A program made the translations under genes and the position numbers. Shown piece after piece: positions 21,045 to 22,647 of a DNA stretch of 22,647 nt. A model generated the notes under the pieces. It was not told the origin of the DNA. It made no database searches and was given only the letters and a program-made list of their open reading frames with translations. Origin of the DNA: a virus; the IMG/VR virus record IMGVR_UViG_3300025652_009085, positions 1 to 22,647 of that record. One strand, given 5' to 3'. The first letter of the stretch is position 1; every line of letters begins with the position of its first letter.

Positions 21045-21045
21045 A

Positions 21046-21291
21046 TTAAATCTTCCCTTTATCTATTAAATCCTTAACCGTCTCAAATGCTTTGTCATCA
21101 TCTCTGATATGTATCTCTAACCCTGCATCTTTAGCGATAGTTTCGATATCATCTACTTCTTCACGTGATGGTGTGGTGACGGTATAAAAATTATATGATT
21201 TATCATCTTCATACTCAGTTGTAAATGAAAAGGTATAACCTTTATATTCCTTTTTATCCTTATTATTGAGATACTCTTGAAATGATTTCAT
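21046..21291 (-). CDS. Small protein with capsid-targeting-like N-terminus
   Basis: An 81-residue acidic/basic protein. The N-terminus MKSFQEYLNNK resembles the T4 internal-protein capsid-targeting leader MKTYQEFIAE. The rest looks like a compact alpha/beta domain (YTFSFTTEYEDDKSYNFYTV; then two helices, EEVDDIETIAKDAG and AFETVKDLIDKGKI). By analogy it could be packaged with the prohead core, but no clear (I/L)xE cleavage site follows the leader. An AATAAGTA variant of the late motif ends 5 nt before the ATG and overlaps the upstream stop codon. Confidence 0.65.
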   Translation of the reverse strand: MKSFQEYLNNKDKKEYKGYTFSFTTEYEDDKSYNFYTVTTPSREEVDDIETIAKDAGLEIHIRDDDKAFETVKDLIDKGKI

Positions 21292-21296
21292 AATAT

Positions 21297-21304
21297 TACT
21301 TATT
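21297..21304 (-). promoter_or_regulatory. Late-like motif before 81-residue gene
   Basis: Minus-strand AATAAGTA (two mismatches to TATAAATA) at a 5-nt spacing from the ATG at 21291. Confidence 0.35.
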
Positions 21305-21812
21305 ATATACTGTTATAAGTTGCATCATATTCTTTTTGTGCAATGCGATAATAACCTTGATCACCATCTTTAACCAGGTAATCACCTTTTTTAAGAATCA
21401 TATCTTCACCCCATGGAGCTTTAAATGTTACAGGTTGTTCAATACTATCTACTCTTGCAACAGTCCTAGGGCTTTGTTCAGGCATAACTTCACTACCAAT
21501 TTCACCTGTATATAATTTTGGGAACTTATCTGCTTTTACCACATATTGCTCTTTACTGGGTCCAGACATAATAATATCTTGCGGCTCTGCAACATTTTGA
21601 GTTTCTTTACCATCTGCTGTATATGTAACTACTGGTTGTTGTTGCTTTGCAACTGCATAAGACATAGGTGGCATATTTTCTACACTATCAACATATGTAT
21701 ATTTTTTTGGTTGCTTTGTAGTTTGCATAAACTTTAAAGCAGGTAGAATAGATTCAAGTGAGTTATCTGACATTTCACTTAATAATTGATTATATAGATC
21801 GTTAAATTTCAT
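21303..21812 (-). CDS. Hypothetical protein with C-terminal PGDYG-like domain
   Basis: A 169-residue protein. The N-terminus MKFNDLYNQLLSEMSDNSLE has the amphipathic K-F-x-x-L/Y-x-x-L-L-x-E pattern often seen on small T4-like head-region proteins, and LSE13 would suit gp21 cleavage. The C-terminal 55 residues (VTFKAPWGEDMILKKGDYLV, then YYRIAQKEYDATY) match the pattern of PGDYG-type beta domains: a Gly-Asp-Tyr-Leu turn, then Tyr-x-Ile and a terminal F/Y-x-x-T-Y. The middle is Pro/Gln-rich. An exact TATAAATA ends 5 nt before the ATG, so it is likely a late gene. Confidence 0.65.
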   Translation of the reverse strand: MKFNDLYNQLLSEMSDNSLESILPALKFMQTTKQPKKYTYVDSVENMPPMSYAVAKQQQPVVTYTADGKETQNVAEPQDIIMSGPSKEQYVVKADKFPKLYTGEIGSEVMPEQSPRTVARVDSIEQPVTFKAPWGEDMILKKGDYLVKDGDQGYYRIAQKEYDATYNSI

Positions 21813-21817
21813 AATAT

Positions 21818-21825
21818 TATTTATA
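21818..21825 (-). promoter_or_regulatory. Late-type motif before 169-residue gene
   Basis: Exact minus-strand TATAAATA overlapping the upstream gene's stop (21821-21823), continuing as TATAAATAATATTATG into the start codon (5-nt spacer). Confidence 0.6.
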
Positions 21826-22264
21826 TAAATTCGTTAAATCTCTCAACAATCTTTTCCCATTCCGCACACTCTAACTCGTACTTGTTCTTAAGATAGTTAG
21901 TATTACGTTCCTCCACGTCCTTCTCTGTGTAAGTAATCTTCTTCTCAGCCACTCGCTGTAACTGAGCCTGGATCCAATGCCTATACTCATGCACCAGACT
22001 CTGAAGGAAGTATACACGTCTTTGCTTCTTAGAGGAACAATCAACGCACTGTAACGCTATCTCTATCTCATCTTCGTTCCAAAAGTACTGTGAACTTGCA
22101 CCAGGTATACCCTTTACTTTGATCTCATGATTCCACCACTTCCTTGTCTTAACTAAATTGTTAGTATGTAACATAAGGAAGTTCTCTAACTTACGCTTAT
22201 CAATACCGTAGTACTTAAAACGTTCCCGTATTTTCTTATCACACTTTAGCTTTATAATGATCAT
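21821..22264 (-). CDS. HExxH zinc metallopeptidase-like protein
   Basis: A 147-residue protein with a zincin motif H92-E-Y-R-H96 in a predicted helix (LQSLVHEYRHWIQAQLQ). A downstream helix YELECAEWEKIVERF supplies candidate third-ligand glutamates (E130, E132 or E135), an order typical of gluzincins such as ImmA/IrrE- and SprT-like proteins. It lacks a signal peptide, so it would act in the cytosol. The N-terminal half is basic (KCDKKIRERFKYYGIDKRKL), and C73/C76 may be a further metal site. Unlike its neighbours it has a Shine-Dalgarno-like GAGGT and a -10-like box upstream, which suggests an early, independently transcribed gene. The target (host repressor, repair factor or virion protein) is unknown. 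Confidence 0.7.
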   Translation of the reverse strand: MIIIKLKCDKKIRERFKYYGIDKRKLENFLMLHTNNLVKTRKWWNHEIKVKGIPGASSQYFWNEDEIEIALQCVDCSSKKQRRVYFLQSLVHEYRHWIQAQLQRVAEKKITYTEKDVEERNTNYLKNKYELECAEWEKIVERFNEFI

Positions 22265-22281
22265 CTTACCTCTATATTATA
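22265..22281 (-). promoter_or_regulatory. -10 box and ribosome-binding site of metallopeptidase-like gene
   Basis: Minus-strand TATAAT (22281-22276) followed by AGAGGTAAG directly before the ATG at 22264. The -35 region is poor. One of few clear Shine-Dalgarno sites in the window. Confidence 0.5.
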
Positions 22282-22310
22282 TCACTGTTCCTGAAAGCTA
22301 TACATGGAAA

Positions 22311-22335
22311 GTGGTGGTACATAACATACCACCAC
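22311..22335. repeat. 9-bp hairpin between two minus-strand genes
   Basis: GTGGTGGTA (22311-22319) and TACCACCAC (22327-22335), a perfect inverted repeat with a 7-nt loop in the 95-bp gap. It could be a factor-assisted terminator or an operator just upstream of the -10 box at 22276-22281; no good T-tract follows. Confidence 0.55.
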
Positions 22336-22349
22336 CTATACACTATATA

Positions 22350-22368
22350 AAAAAAGGAACTAACCTTT
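22350..22368 (-). terminator. Short terminator overlapping a stop codon
   Basis: On the minus strand AAAAGG-TTAGTT-CCTTTTTTT: a 6-bp stem whose loop contains the TAG stop of the adjacent gene, followed by a run of T. The stem has only two G-C pairs, so strength is doubtful. Confidence 0.4.
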
Positions 22369-22551
22369 TGTATCTACATGAGCCCGAGCATGTAGGATTG
22401 CTTTCTGAGATATTTCCTTAATTAGTTCCACTTGATCTACAGATAAGTTAATTCCACGTGCAATTGCTTCCTTACACACTGCAATGTGTAGTTGTTGTAA
22501 AACACCAGAAAAGAATCCTGCTGCATATTTAGTTGCGTCTTTTTCGTTCAT
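22360..22551 (-). CDS. Small helical protein of unknown function (start uncertain)
   Basis: A 63-residue protein from the ATG at 22551 (MNEKDATKYAAGFFSG) to TAG at 22360, mostly helical (VLQQLHIAVCKEAIARG, VDQVELIKEISQKAILHARA). No family recognised. The frame stays open upstream to the window edge, with a TTG at 22635 but no ATG, so a longer or truncated product is possible. I prefer 22551 because ATTAAATA ends exactly 5 nt before it, as at other genes, and because the upstream frame runs through a GC-rich repeat unlike the rest of the window. Confidence 0.5.
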   Translation of the reverse strand: MNEKDATKYAAGFFSGVLQQLHIAVCKEAIARGINLSVDQVELIKEISQKAILHARAHVDTKG

Positions 22552-22556
22552 ATATC

Positions 22557-22564
22557 TATTTAAT
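22557..22564 (-). promoter_or_regulatory. Late-like motif before terminal gene
   Basis: Minus-strand ATTAAATA (two mismatches to TATAAATA) with a 5-nt spacer to the ATG at 22551. Confidence 0.35.
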
Positions 22565-22594
22565 ACCGGAACACTATAGTTCCATCTTTTATTA

Positions 22595-22647
22595 AGTTCC
22601 CCCCACAAAGCGCAACGCGCAGAGTTCCCGCTCAAAGCGCAGCTCTC
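22595..22647. repeat. GC-rich imperfect tandem repeat at window edge
   Basis: Two units of about 28 bp starting at 22595 and 22623 share AGTTCCC, CAAAGCGCA and a following C-rich end. They are strikingly more GC-rich than all surrounding non-gp23 DNA and run off the window, so the true copy number is unknown. Confidence 0.6.

Noticed and set aside
21546-21737. Cys-rich 63-residue plus-strand frame opposite the 169-residue gene
   Set aside because: Composition reflects antisense of Gln/Thr codons; the minus-strand gene has a motif-supported start and a domain-like C-terminus.
22552-22647. Extension of the last gene to the window edge through a TTG start at 22635
   Set aside because: No ATG, the stretch crosses a GC-rich repeat, and the ATG at 22551 has the standard motif spacing; kept only as an alternative.

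Overview
The window is a stretch of an AT-rich, tightly packed, T4-like (contractile-tailed) phage genome. The evidence is a recognisable T4-type head set on the minus strand: portal gp20, protease gp21, scaffold gp22, major capsid gp23, head-completion gp4 and tail completion gp15. There is also a gp5-like baseplate spike and trimeric-fibre architecture typical of marine myoviruses. The host is not identified. Two good sigma70-type promoters and a phage-borne GroEL fit a bacterial, probably aquatic Gram-negative host (inference). No tRNA, CRISPR array, integrase or insertion sequence was seen.

Layout. (1) 1-5427, plus strand: 3' part of groEL, thioredoxin, a very repetitive 896-residue trimeric tail fibre, a leucine-rich-repeat protein (candidate adhesin), a small unknown gene and a PQ-loop/SemiSWEET-like membrane protein. 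(2) 5430-9327, minus strand: coiled-coil membrane protein, gp5-like spike without a lysozyme domain, and an unknown probable tail/baseplate protein. (3) 9376-11624, plus strand: a three-gene overlapping operon encoding a TGT/DpdA-like transglycosylase, a NadR-like P-loop kinase and QueF (preQ0 to preQ1 reductase). It has its own sigma70-type promoter and terminator. (4) 11755-20303, minus strand: head/neck block, interrupted by two single plus-strand genes. (5) 20308-22647, minus strand: guanine/xanthine-type phosphoribosyltransferase, small proteins (two with N-termini resembling capsid-targeting or core-protein leaders), an HExxH metallopeptidase-like protein, an unknown protein and a GC-rich repeat at the window edge.

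Two observations stand out. First, the transglycosylase-kinase-QueF operon predicts 7-deazaguanine (preQ1-type) modification of phage DNA, or less likely of RNA. A guanine-type phosphoribosyltransferase elsewhere in the window could recycle the guanine that base exchange would release. Second, about fourteen start codons lie 5-7 nt downstream of a TATAAATA-like motif (the T4 late promoter core), often overlapping the previous stop codon, with no Shine-Dalgarno between. Two sigma70-type promoters sit equally close to their start codons. The transcripts should therefore be leaderless or nearly so. The same spacing helped choose several starts, including a GTG start and a 50-codon gene between gp21 and gp22.
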